This document shows positions 1 to 8,412 of a stretch of 64,000 nt of DNA, piece after piece; position 1 is the stretch's first letter, and each line of letters begins with the position of its first letter. The DNA is from Sporosarcina sp. FSL K6-2383 (GTDB lineage: Bacteria; Bacillota; Bacilli; Bacillales_A; Planococcaceae), in contig NZ_CP152017.1 of assembly GCF_038618305.1 (NCBI RefSeq), forward strand, positions 310,001-374,000, read 5' to 3'. The notes beneath the pieces were generated by a model. It saw only the letters and a list, made by a program, of their open reading frames with translations, was not told the DNA's origin and did not search any database. Made by a program: the position numbers and the translations under genes.

Positions 1-590
1 GTGGCTTTTCGTGTTTTAGTAGTAGGATTATGTAACTGTTCTTCAAAAAGCTTTAGTAGTTTCTTCACATAAAAGGGTGTCGGGATATCACTAGCAACAT
101 GATCGAATAAACCCGCAGCCAATCGCGGTTGATTTTCATCATACAAATAATCTTCATCCGGCAAATGATCATCTACTATTTTAGTATGCGTTTGAACTTG
201 TTGTTGAATAAAGGGAACAATTTTTTCTTTATTTTCCCACGGAAGAAAGTCTAACTTCAGAGAGTCATCCAAAATGGTTTCATTATCTACTTTCACAATG
301 CAATTCAGCCTTACATAACCACCCAGTTTAACGGAAACAACATGCTTTGAACCATCTTGCAGATGAAGTGTCCCTGATAACTTGGAGAACGGGATAATAT
401 GGGAAAGTATAGACTTTCGCTTATTCCTATCCACTGTTACACCATCAATGATCAGTAACTCTTCTTTCATCTGGTTTATGACTTCAATACGATGCCCTTT
501 ATAATTCATCTTCCACGTCTTATGTACTTCTTTTTCTACATCTTTCACTGCGTTACGCATTTCACGCTTAAAATCATCTTTAAAACCCAT
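1..590 (-). CDS. Hypothetical protein, C-terminus cut by window edge
   Basis: An open frame runs leftward from ATG at 590 to the window edge without a stop, giving about 196 visible residues that begin MGFKDDFKREMRN. A strong GGAGGA Shine-Dalgarno lies just upstream. The protein is mixed alpha/beta and hydrophilic, with no signal peptide or membrane segment. It contains a beta-rich middle (residues about 40-90) and an acidic stretch near residue 137 (DDHLPDEDYLYDE). I do not recognise the family. Its stop lies outside the window, so total length is unknown. Confidence 0.75.
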   Translation of the reverse strand, partial: MGFKDDFKREMRNAVKDVEKEVHKTWKMNYKGHRIEVINQMKEELLIIDGVTVDRNKRKSILSHIIPFSKLSGTLHLQDGSKHVVSVKLGGYVRLNCIVKVDNETILDDSLKLDFLPWENKEKIVPFIQQQVQTHTKIVDDHLPDEDYLYDENQPRLAAGLFDHVASDIPTPFYVKKLLKLFEEQLHNPTTKTRKA

Positions 591-984
591 GAAGTCCTCC
601 TTGGAGTAGGTGTTAAGTGAACGGTATCAACACGTTTCCGAATTGTCCCGACATCTGGTACCTTTAATTAAATTTCTTCATTACTTCGCATTACTTGAAA
701 GTAGTGCTGTTTGTCTTATACTACCAATAATGGCTGGGGTGGTCTATATGGATTGGGGATTATGTGGAATGAAATAAGGTGCTTGGTTCCCGACGGTAGT
801 TGTTGGGGATCAGGCACCTTGTTTGGTTTGTGGTTGAATCAATTCGTGAATAATGAGCGTTCCGAGTTTGCATGTATTGTAGGGATTTCCTTGTCGATCG
901 GCGTCTTAGGGTGCCTGGCATAGACATCCATTCGCGTTCTTCCGCGAATTGTGGCTGCGCCTGGTATCCTGGGTCAGGCTGCCC
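591..984. other. Intergenic region with no supported gene
   Basis: About 390 bases between the partial gene and the decayed pseudogene. Short open frames exist but lack ribosome binding sites and protein-like composition. A 12-base GTGCCTGG/CAGGCACC-like motif occurs near 825 and 911, similar to motifs in other gaps of this window. The segment next to 985 is probably the further-decayed 3' part of the pseudogene. Confidence 0.5.
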
Positions 985-1224
985 ACTAATACGTGTCGTC
1001 GTCTTTACGGAAATCCTTTCATTGTCCTTCGTAACTATGTCATATCCTTTTTAATTTACATGCTCCGCCAAATTCCCATTCGTATACATCGCGACTTATA
1101 ACTCACCAATGCGTCCCATGAGGTGTCGTAACTCAGCTGGATTCGATCCCCGGCTGAGTTCTCGCTCTAGCCAACTCATTACTTCTCCTAGGGATTAGAT
1201 GATTTGCATTTGAGTGAGGGCCAT
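985..1224 (-). pseudogene. Decayed DUF6998-like gene
   Basis: Reading leftward from ATG at 1224 (AGGGAGGAG upstream) gives MALTQMQII, then in one constant frame SLGEVMSWLERELS, GSNPAELRHLMGRIGEL, VAMYTNGNLAEHVN, KGYDIV and ISVKTTTRISG. Three in-frame stops interrupt it: TAA at 1195-1197, a second TAA near 1099 and a third near 1050, each one base from a plausible sense codon (CAA or TAT). The pattern matches what I remember of DUF6998-domain proteins, which carry the conserved MGRIGELYVA and VKTTT segments. After about residue 80 the similarity is lost. This is a relic, not a functional gene. Confidence 0.65.
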
Positions 1225-1317
1225 GGGGTTCTCCTCCCTTTACAACTTCCATTGCACTTCAGGAGCTCAGTAAAAATTTTATATACGCAACTAATTTAAC
1301 TACCACAAAAGTTCATG

Positions 1318-1335
1318 TTATTTGTGATACGGTTC
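1318..1335 (+). repeat. 18-bp direct repeat, copy 1
   Basis: TTATTTGTGATACGGTTC, identical to 3392-3409 and 15 of 18 identical to 5448-5465. It lies downstream of the membrane-protein gene at 1429 and marks the left border of the first accessory block. Confidence 0.7.
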
Positions 1336-1428
1336 AGCATATCATCGCAAAGATAAAAAATTTGGATCCATCAGTTAATGACCCTCCTGATTTCATGACA
1401 TGTTTCATCGAACGTTTAGGCAGTAATA

Positions 1429-2967
1429 TTATATACTGACTTTGAACATTTCCATGCAAAGTTTGATTTGCTCTGAATACTTCTTGATGTCTCTTTCAAT
1501 ATCGGAAGTAAAAATATTAATCTTTTCGTTTTGAATAGCAGCTGTTTTTTTATCGTTAAAAAAAATTACAAACTCTTCTACGCTATAACTTTCAATATCA
1601 TCAATTCCTATTGTTGAAATTAATAAAGCTGTGTATGTCTGTAATCGTTTAAGGGTTTCTAATTCCCAATTGGTCAATAGGTTGTCATACGTAACAATAG
1701 CTTTATCACACTCTCTATTAATGTCATATATAATTAATATATATTGGACGAATAGCTTTTGAGGATCTTCAACTGGTGGAAAATCCCGTAACATTCTATT
1801 TTGATACTTAATAAATAACAACAAATCGTGTAAGGCAAACTTTTTGATTTGAGAAATCTCTTCATATTTCCTTTTTCGAAACCCAATGAAATAAATCAAA
1901 AAACATATAGAAATAGCTAGTCCTGTTGATAATACATAAGTCACTATTTGCTTCATTTTCTCAATATCCAATACGAAGTTGAAAGTCACTAAGTCTTTCA
2001 ACCCCACAGTAGAATTACTTGCAATAATACCTGACAGGCAGATAATAATCATTAGAATAAAAGATAAAATGTAAAACCGTGGTCTTTTCATATAATTATC
2101 TCCTATACGGGTATTCAAATATTTTTCAAATTCTCGCAAATGCAGTTTTAACTCTTCGGCAGTTCTGCTTAAATCTGTGGTACGCACTAAATTATTTTTT
2201 AACGAGGTTACTTTCGTCAGATTAATTCCAGCGAATCGAAAGAGTAGTCGTTTAATTTTTTGTCGTTCTTTCGGTTCACCTTTTACCCTTACAAACACTT
2301 GCTCATAAGTATTATACAGGGCCAATCCATATACTACAGGGAGATTCATAACCAACAATAAAATAGGGAGTAGAAACACTTTCAAAGTTTTTATATTTAA
2401 AATCTCTTCGGGACGTTGTATTAAGTTGTAAAAGGTGAATATAATTACCACAATTCCAAAAATGACAAATAGTCCATCTAAGTTTTTTTTGAAAATCACA
2501 TTTTTTTCTTCTCTCGATGCAACTACATAAACCCCTCCAAGAAGTAGGGCGATTGGGAAAATCAAAATTTCAACAACCAAGTTAAACTTCCAAAAATTTA
2601 GGACGAATTCGATAATCACGATAAATGCAAGATTGTCTTTAATTAGTTTTACAAAGAATCGGCCATCTTTTGCATTTTCAATTGTTTTTACAAATAACGG
2701 AATAAATATTAAAATTATCCAAAACAAGGTGTTTTTCAATAACGATAAATCCCAAAAACCGGCATGATTGAGATATAAAACAGTTAGCGAAAAGAAGCTT
2801 AGAAATACTATATAAAAAACAACAAACTTGCGACTAAAGACAATCGGTAAGACAGATTCAAAAAAACTCCTTCCAGCTTTTGTGAAGAGACTGATTATAA
2901 TGGCTATGATAACCCAACAACCTAATGCAATCTCCCTGTTATTAAAAACGTTCTGAAGTGCATCCAT
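1429..2967 (-). CDS. Polytopic membrane protein of unknown function
   Basis: A 512-residue protein starting at ATG 2967, with AGGAGG eight bases upstream. The first ~230 residues hold about seven hydrophobic segments. A charged soluble stretch follows (about 225-295, with KGEPKERQKIKRLLFR), then two more strong membrane segments (about 300-320 and 345-365), and a soluble C-terminal ~150 residues rich in charged and aromatic residues. I see no catalytic motif and do not recognise the family. It stands alone between two copies of an 18-bp direct repeat and is A+T-rich, which suggests a transferred cassette. A membrane sensor or defence effector is possible but unsupported. Confidence 0.8.
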   Translation of the reverse strand: MDALQNVFNNREIALGCWVIIAIIISLFTKAGRSFFESVLPIVFSRKFVVFYIVFLSFFSLTVLYLNHAGFWDLSLLKNTLFWIILIFIPLFVKTIENAKDGRFFVKLIKDNLAFIVIIEFVLNFWKFNLVVEILIFPIALLLGGVYVVASREEKNVIFKKNLDGLFVIFGIVVIIFTFYNLIQRPEEILNIKTLKVFLLPILLLVMNLPVVYGLALYNTYEQVFVRVKGEPKERQKIKRLLFRFAGINLTKVTSLKNNLVRTTDLSRTAEELKLHLREFEKYLNTRIGDNYMKRPRFYILSFILMIIICLSGIIASNSTVGLKDLVTFNFVLDIEKMKQIVTYVLSTGLAISICFLIYFIGFRKRKYEEISQIKKFALHDLLLFIKYQNRMLRDFPPVEDPQKLFVQYILIIYDINRECDKAIVTYDNLLTNWELETLKRLQTYTALLISTIGIDDIESYSVEEFVIFFNDKKTAAIQNEKINIFTSDIERDIKKYSEQIKLCMEMFKVSI

Positions 2968-3421
2968 CTAAGACCTCCTATGCTGTTCTACACTTTGCTG
3001 CACGGTTTTTACACAAACTTAGGTTAAACATTTCTACAGTGAAGAATCTCTCTTTCGAAACGCAATAATTAGATACAAAAACAATAAATCCACAAAGGCC
3101 AAGCGGCTTGGACCTTAGCCGTTTATCTGCAACATGAGGAGGGGCCAACCCTGTCACCCGGGTTAAGTGTCCGCGCCCAGCAAACATTTAATTCGGTTTT
3201 CTGCACTATCTAGAAAGGTAAGTAATACATAAAATGAAAAGCCACCAATGGCGACTGACCTACCGGATCGCTTTTGGGGACTTATTTTTTTGTAATTCCT
3301 GAATCGGCTCTTCTTTCTGACTTTTCCCCATTTCCAACCTTCAGCTTTATGACAGATCCTTTTTACGTTAACTCCGTTCTCCGCTTTATTATTATTTGTG
3401 ATACGGTTCTCCGTAACTAGA
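2968..3421. other. Gap with a G+C-rich island and the second direct repeat
   Basis: About 450 bases without a convincing gene. Positions 3090-3185 form a G+C-rich island in A+T-rich surroundings; on the minus strand it can fold an AAGG-CCAAG/CTTGG-CCTT hairpin with a three-base loop. Open frames on the minus strand (a 69-codon one from 3187 and an ~85-codon one with no start codon) have no recognisable family and are probably not translated. The region may be a relic or a structured repeat. Confidence 0.45.
3392..3409 (+). repeat. 18-bp direct repeat, copy 2
   Basis: TTATTTGTGATACGGTTC, a perfect copy of 1318-1335. It lies 12 bases past the stop of the last gene of the channel/nucleotidyltransferase operon and separates the two accessory blocks. 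Confidence 0.7.
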
Positions 3422-3808
3422 CTAAGTGCGGTTTTCTCTTTCGTATTCCTCTACATATTCTTTCAATTCTTCAATAAATTTGTCTAATTTGTGATTTTTT
3501 ATTATCTTCTTTTCAGCATTGCCGCCATAGCCCATAGTAATCGTCCGTGTAGCTATCATTGAATTTAATTTATAAGCGTAATCTATTAATACCTTATCAT
3601 CACTTACTATATCAATAGCATTTTCTAATCTGCTAAAGTGTAATTTAGTTAATCCTTTAAGCTGATAGTTATATTTTTTATAAATAAAATTTGATATTGA
3701 TATAAATAAATTCCTTTCAAATTCACTAACCTTTGAGTAATTAAAAATTAAAGTTTTATTTTTATTGATTTCTTCATAAAAAGATTTTAATATCTCTATA
3801 CTCTTCAT
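3422..3808 (-). CDS. Small helical protein, third gene of channel/NTase operon
   Basis: I place the start at ATG 3808 (GGGGAT six bases upstream), giving 128 residues; a GTG at 3820 overlapping the previous stop is the alternative. The protein is predicted mostly helical and charged, with no membrane segment. Its C-terminus (KFIEELKEYVEEYEREN) looks amphipathic. I do not recognise a family. It contains ITMGYG at residues 90-95, the same six residues as the channel filter two genes upstream, but in a hydrophilic setting. Tight coupling to the nucleotidyltransferase gene suggests a partner or antitoxin-like role; that is inference. Confidence 0.7.
   Translation of the reverse strand: MKSIEILKSFYEEINKNKTLIFNYSKVSEFERNLFISISNFIYKKYNYQLKGLTKLHFSRLENAIDIVSDDKVLIDYAYKLNSMIATRTITMGYGGNAEKKIIKNHKLDKFIEELKEYVEEYERENRT
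3423..3433 (+). repeat. 11-bp inverted repeat, left arm
   Basis: TAAGTGCGGTT, the exact reverse complement of 5440-5450. It overlaps the stop codon end of the operon's last gene. Together the arms bracket the three-gene operon. Confidence 0.5.
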
Positions 3809-3819
3809 TTTTATCCCCA

Positions 3820-4524
3820 CTATTCACTATTAATAATTTTTTCACATACGTCTAGTAAATTTGATATTTCATTTATAATCTTTATTAATCTATCTCTATT
3901 AGGATAAGCTAGTTCCTCTTCAAGCCCCCTAGTATAATCAATTCTCCATTTAGATAACGAGATAAAATTTGAATAAGTTACTGGTTCATAATTTAAATAC
4001 TTTGTAAGAGTTTCATAGGCAGAATGTCGTCCAAAGTTAGGATTATCTATTTTAAAACAGGTTAATATACTAATGTTTCTACATAAGAAAAATAACATTG
4101 ATAAATCATAACTATTTACTCCGTTTTTTAACAAACTTTTCTGAACACTGTTAAATAAGTCTCTATACAATTTCATATTCTTTTGATAGCCATCAAAATT
4201 GGATAGGTTGATAAAAATATCTTCATTTTTTTTATTAAAAAGATATTTTCCTTCCTTTTCTAAATGCCATAAAAATAGGGAACCATCTATAGACATTTTG
4301 TTGAATATCTCTTTAGTATATAAAGAGACATTCACTTCCTTGGCGGAGATTTGGTAATATATTTTCTCTATTACCTTTTCTCTCTCTATTTCTGTAAGTG
4401 AATCCTCTACTAAAGCAAAAATATCTATATCAGAATTAATATCAGCCTCGTTTCTTGCCACGGAACCGTAAACCATTACAACTTCTAGACCTTTTATATA
4501 ATTAAAATTATATTCTTCTATCAT
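3820..4524 (-). CDS. Nucleotidyltransferase-fold protein with helical C-terminal domain
   Basis: 234 residues. Residues about 13-45 carry the Pol-beta/MNT nucleotidyltransferase signature GS-x-AR-x-E followed by SDIDIF, giving two of the metal-binding carboxylates. The strand where the third Asp is expected reads EVNVSLYT, so Asn seems to replace it and activity may be altered. Residues ~100-234 are helical, resembling the HEPN-like or substrate domain fused to such enzymes, but no clear R-x4-6-H RNase motif is seen. The start overlaps the channel gene by ATGA and its stop abuts the next start, so the three are translationally coupled. Candidate roles: modifying enzyme, toxin or antitoxin. 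Confidence 0.8.
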   Translation of the reverse strand: MIEEYNFNYIKGLEVVMVYGSVARNEADINSDIDIFALVEDSLTEIEREKVIEKIYYQISAKEVNVSLYTKEIFNKMSIDGSLFLWHLEKEGKYLFNKKNEDIFINLSNFDGYQKNMKLYRDLFNSVQKSLLKNGVNSYDLSMLFFLCRNISILTCFKIDNPNFGRHSAYETLTKYLNYEPVTYSNFISLSKWRIDYTRGLEEELAYPNRDRLIKIINEISNLLDVCEKIINSE

Positions 4525-5411
4525 TTCGAGATTCTCCTATAAACCCCTGATACAAGAAAGCCAAGAAATATATAACCTAAAGTATTTTCAATAACAAAAA
4601 TAACTTTTGTAGTCATTGTATTAGGAATATAATTTCCATAACCCATTGTTATAAAATTGGTATAGCTAACATATATAGAATCCCAAAAACTCAATTCTAC
4701 TAAAACATTACTGGCTGTTGTTGTTGAGAGATATTCAGCTTTAGTGCAAAGGTAAATTAAAATAGCAAATACAAATATTATAGTAAGTGCTGCTCTAAAA
4801 AGTCTCGATAATTTTAAACCATACCCCCATATCAAGTCATTCAGACTTAACAAAATATAATTAAAGTATGCTTTAACTCTAGAAACAAAATCTTCTCTCT
4901 CTTGATGATAACTTGTTTCGCATTTTACACGTTCCATCAATAATGACTTTTCTGCATCTAGAATTTTTATTAATAATTCGTCCGCACCTTTGTTATCACC
5001 AATGCTTATTTGATTTAATCTAAGTTCTTTTAATAATTGTATTTTCAAATTTGTCTCTTGTGGTAAACATCCCAAAACTTCTTTTAGATTAACTTGACAC
5101 TTCTTAAATTTAACATATCTGATATTGCATGAATTAAGTTTTACATTCGATAAATCACAATTTATGAAAACCGAACCTGTTAAATCTACATTATTAAAAG
5201 TTGCATATCTTAAATAACAACTTTCAAAAAGCGAATTATTTATACTACAACTATTAAAATTAGCTTTTTTAAGACCAACATTTGAAAAAGTAGACTTAAA
5301 TATTCTAACTTTCTCCAATAAGAGATTATCTTCTTCTTCGTATTTAATACATACCTTTTCACGTTCTACTTCCAAATTAATTTCCTTAATACTTATAATT
5401 TCAAGATCCAA
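4521..5411 (-). CDS. Pentapeptide-repeat protein fused to a K+-channel-like pore
   Basis: I choose TTG at 5411 as the start because AGGAGG lies nine bases upstream; an ATG at 5447 in the same frame sits inside the flanking repeat. About 296 residues. Residues ~30-110 hold pentapeptide-like repeats (ANFNS, SLFES, ATFNN, VDLTG, CDLSN). A charged, probably coiled linker follows, then two membrane helices flanking a pore loop ITMGYGNY, close to the TVGYGD potassium filter. The architecture fits an ion channel with a cytoplasmic repeat scaffold. It is first in an operon with a nucleotidyltransferase-fold protein, so gating by a nucleotide or protein signal is an attractive guess. Confidence 0.85.
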   Translation of the reverse strand: MDLEIISIKEINLEVEREKVCIKYEEEDNLLLEKVRIFKSTFSNVGLKKANFNSCSINNSLFESCYLRYATFNNVDLTGSVFINCDLSNVKLNSCNIRYVKFKKCQVNLKEVLGCLPQETNLKIQLLKELRLNQISIGDNKGADELLIKILDAEKSLLMERVKCETSYHQEREDFVSRVKAYFNYILLSLNDLIWGYGLKLSRLFRAALTIIFVFAILIYLCTKAEYLSTTTASNVLVELSFWDSIYVSYTNFITMGYGNYIPNTMTTKVIFVIENTLGYIFLGFLVSGVYRRISK

Positions 5412-5439
5412 TAGTATATCCCTCCTATATATATATCCA

Positions 5440-5450
5440 AACCGCACTTA
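5440..5450 (+). repeat. 11-bp inverted repeat, right arm
   Basis: AACCGCACTTA, reverse complement of 3423-3433, just upstream of the channel gene's Shine-Dalgarno. It overlaps the third direct-repeat copy. Confidence 0.5.
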
Positions 5451-5465
5451 CTTATGGTACGGTTC
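5448..5465 (+). repeat. 18-bp direct repeat, copy 3 (15/18)
   Basis: TTACTTATGGTACGGTTC, differing from copies 1 and 2 at three positions, two of them transitions within the left half. It closes the second accessory block 28 bases from the stop of the helicase gene. Confidence 0.6.
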
Positions 5466-5492
5466 CCCTTATCATAAATAAAACTACCCCCC

Positions 5493-8387
5493 TCATTCCT
5501 CCATTAAATAGTGATACAACTTCCCCTCCACAGCCTGCTCCATCACCATGTTCATATGCACCACGGGAAGCTCCTTCCCATTCTTATCAACCATCCGGTC
5601 TTCTTCAACACTAGATTTATCTGGAATTCCTTTTCCAAGATAGTAGAAATCAGTTCCTTCATCGTCATCCTTCTTTACAAATATGTGAATATCCATATTG
5701 TTCCCTGGCGATTGAATAACTTTTTGTACTTCATTAGATTGCAACGTTCTGTTACTTCTTGTGTACCATTTAAAAAGCTCCGGGCTCAGGAACTCGTCGC
5801 CGTAGTCGACACTCGATTCGACTTCTTCATTTTTATGATAGGTTACGAAGATTGGACATGTGCCATGCTTTGGCTTGTATCCGTACATCGTCGAACTTTC
5901 GTCACTGCCCCAATTCAATAGTTTACATGCATCTTTTCTTGAATACTTTTCGTACAGTGTAAGCGGCTGATCACTTTGATATTTTTCTGCTTTCTCTTTG
6001 GCACTGTCGATAACATCTTTAATTAGTTTTGTGAAATATGGATTCTTCGCCAGGCTTTCCTGTATGGATGTATTGAGCTGATAGCGTCCGGCCTCATTCA
6101 TTTCCACTATCGGCTTTTCTCCGTACTTACTTTTATTGGCCAGCGTAAAAAATGAAAGGTCCAGGATACGATTTACTGATTGAAGGGTACCTTCATCTGT
6201 ACGACAATCATTGGCTGTTAGCTGCTCCAAATAGTCATCGTGTGAAACTTCGTTTTGCTTCAATAACATCTCTACCAAAATAATTTCGTGCTTTCGTTTA
6301 CCATTTAAAACTTCTGCAGAAAGCATTGTTAATACTTTATCTTGATAAACGCTTAATGCCGGAACTTCTTCCTTCATCTTTATTAAAAACTGATAGTAGT
6401 TCACGTACTTATCCGCAATTACCGTCGGGTCAATAGAGTGATTGGCAACAAAGTCGTATAAGTATGGAATTCTGCCAATCCTCTTTTTCAAATCAGTATA
6501 AGCATCCCTCAAAATCTTCAATGCCGTTAGATTACTTTGATTGATGGAACTAAAGATTTTTTTCTTAGCGATTTCTTCGAAATTAATCGTTGAAACACCT
6601 TTTATATAACTTGTGTCCTTCGTATGTCGACGTATATTGTCTTTATTTAGCGATTGGTCGCCTGACAACGCCACAGGAATGAGATAGTTGTTTTTATAGT
6701 TGCCGATAAAATCAATAATCGTGACATAACTTTTCGAATCGTGCTTCCGCAGACCTCTTCCAAGCTGCTGAATAAAGATAATACTCGATTGCGTTTGTCT
6801 TAGCATGACGACTTGATTAATACAAGGAATGTCGATTCCTTCATTAAAAATATCCACGGTTATAATGTAATCGAGAAATCCATTTTCCAAGAGATTTATC
6901 TGACGCTCTCGTTCCTCTGGGGAGTGGTCTCCTAGTAAAGCAACCGTTCGCAATCCCCGCACATTTAACGCATGAGATAACTCTATAGCTTCATCTTTTC
7001 GACTACAGAACATTAGCCCCTTTACACTCTCTCCAGAAAAACCATAGTAATCTACCTTTTCGAGTATATGATTAACCCGCTCCTCTGTAACAAGCTTTGA
7101 TAAAAGTGTCGTGTCGTCAATTTCTTCTCCGTCACGTTCAAAATCCGTCACGCCAAAGTAATGAAATGGGCAAAGCATGTCCTCTTCAAGCGCTTCTTGT
7201 AAACGGATTTCATACGCAATGTTGTAATCGAACAGTTCATAAATATTAAAGTCATCTGTCCGTTCTGGTGTAGCTGTCATGCCCATTAAAAACTTCGGCT
7301 TAAAATAGTCAATGACCCTTAAATAAGAATCTGCACCAGCCTTATGTACTTCATCTATTAATATATAATCAAAATCTGTTGGATCGAATTGGCTTAGGTT
7401 CTCTGGCTTTGACAGCGTTTGAATACTGGCAAATAGATATTTCTTATCTACTTGCTTACTCGCACCCACATACATCCCAAAATCCTCACTGATACCACCA
7501 AGAATCCTTTGAAAATCATCTTTTGCCTTGTTTAATATCTGTTCTCGGTGAACAATAAATAACATGCGTTTAGGTGCAAAATTTCTCACGTCAAATGCAG
7601 ATAAATACGTCTTTCCAGTACCCGTTGCAGAAATAACAAGCCCCTTGTCTTTCCCTTCATCACGAATCGCCTGAATTTGTAACAACGCTGCTTGCTGCAT
7701 GTTGTTAGGGACTATTTTTAAAGATTCTTCGATTGCATTGGTTGTATACTTTCCAGGTATCTCAATAACCTGCTCGGCCATTCTTTTATCCGCATTCTTC
7801 TCATACTCTATTTCATAGCTTTCGATCCATTTTTCAGTGAGTAATTCAGATTCATCCCATACGTCTTCAAACTGATTTTTAAAGTGGTGAACAATATCGC
7901 CGTTTTCATGCGAAGTTAATTTAACATTCCACTCATAATTCACTTTCAAAGCATGCGCTGTTAAATTAGAGCTTCCGACGATCAGTGAGTAGTGCGTTTT
8001 ATGTTTAAATATGTATCCCTTAGAATGGAAGCCTTTTAATTTTGTTAATCGTACTTCTATGTTTGTTAATTTCATAAGTTCTTTAAATACTTTTGGTTGA
8101 TTAAAATATAAGTATGTAGAAGTTAATATACGTCCGCTAACGCCCTTTTTTTCGAGATCTGAAAATAGGGATTTCAGAGTAGCAAGTCCACTCTCAGTTA
8201 TAAATGCAACTGAAAAAAGGAAGTCCTCGCTACTCGCAAGTTCCTCCTGTAATGTATTTAGTACGTTACTATTTTTCTTTTCATTATTGATAAGTAGCTC
8301 CGGCTTAAAACTTCCAGAATTACTTTGATTTTTATCGATAAATCCTGCATGTAAAGATGTTGTTAAATTACGAATAAAGCTTTCCAT
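5493..8387 (-). CDS. PLD nuclease-SF2 helicase-DUF3427 fusion
   Basis: 964 residues. A phospholipase-D-type nuclease domain occupies about 40-170, with H121-x-K123 and GSSN at 138-141. A superfamily 2 helicase follows: Walker A ATGTGKT at 254-260, DEVH at 345-348, TATP near 371, and a C-terminal helicase lobe ending in a QQLGRGLR arginine-finger motif. The last ~250 residues match the DUF3427-type C-terminus of this family. These proteins act on DNA and are commonly found in mobile or defence settings. The start is ATG 8387 with a weak Shine-Dalgarno; the Nudix gene ends 25 bases upstream, so the two are probably cotranscribed. Confidence 0.9.
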   Translation of the reverse strand: MESFIRNLTTSLHAGFIDKNQSNSGSFKPELLINNEKKNSNVLNTLQEELASSEDFLFSVAFITESGLATLKSLFSDLEKKGVSGRILTSTYLYFNQPKVFKELMKLTNIEVRLTKLKGFHSKGYIFKHKTHYSLIVGSSNLTAHALKVNYEWNVKLTSHENGDIVHHFKNQFEDVWDESELLTEKWIESYEIEYEKNADKRMAEQVIEIPGKYTTNAIEESLKIVPNNMQQAALLQIQAIRDEGKDKGLVISATGTGKTYLSAFDVRNFAPKRMLFIVHREQILNKAKDDFQRILGGISEDFGMYVGASKQVDKKYLFASIQTLSKPENLSQFDPTDFDYILIDEVHKAGADSYLRVIDYFKPKFLMGMTATPERTDDFNIYELFDYNIAYEIRLQEALEEDMLCPFHYFGVTDFERDGEEIDDTTLLSKLVTEERVNHILEKVDYYGFSGESVKGLMFCSRKDEAIELSHALNVRGLRTVALLGDHSPEERERQINLLENGFLDYIITVDIFNEGIDIPCINQVVMLRQTQSSIIFIQQLGRGLRKHDSKSYVTIIDFIGNYKNNYLIPVALSGDQSLNKDNIRRHTKDTSYIKGVSTINFEEIAKKKIFSSINQSNLTALKILRDAYTDLKKRIGRIPYLYDFVANHSIDPTVIADKYVNYYQFLIKMKEEVPALSVYQDKVLTMLSAEVLNGKRKHEIILVEMLLKQNEVSHDDYLEQLTANDCRTDEGTLQSVNRILDLSFFTLANKSKYGEKPIVEMNEAGRYQLNTSIQESLAKNPYFTKLIKDVIDSAKEKAEKYQSDQPLTLYEKYSRKDACKLLNWGSDESSTMYGYKPKHGTCPIFVTYHKNEEVESSVDYGDEFLSPELFKWYTRSNRTLQSNEVQKVIQSPGNNMDIHIFVKKDDDEGTDFYYLGKGIPDKSSVEEDRMVDKNGKELPVVHMNMVMEQAVEGKLYHYLMEE

Positions 8388-8412
8388 CTAAACATCACAT
8401 CATTTCTCTATG

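Noticed and set aside
711..1054. Two overlapping + strand frames of 60-70 codons
   Set aside because: Composition unlike protein, no translation signals; region is a decayed minus-strand pseudogene and its flank.
2978..3187. 69-codon minus-strand open frame
   Set aside because: No Shine-Dalgarno and no recognisable domain; it covers a foldable G+C-rich island that is more likely non-coding.
3422..3808. Small protein with ITMGYG as a second channel subunit
   Set aside because: No membrane helices flank the motif, so it cannot form a pore.
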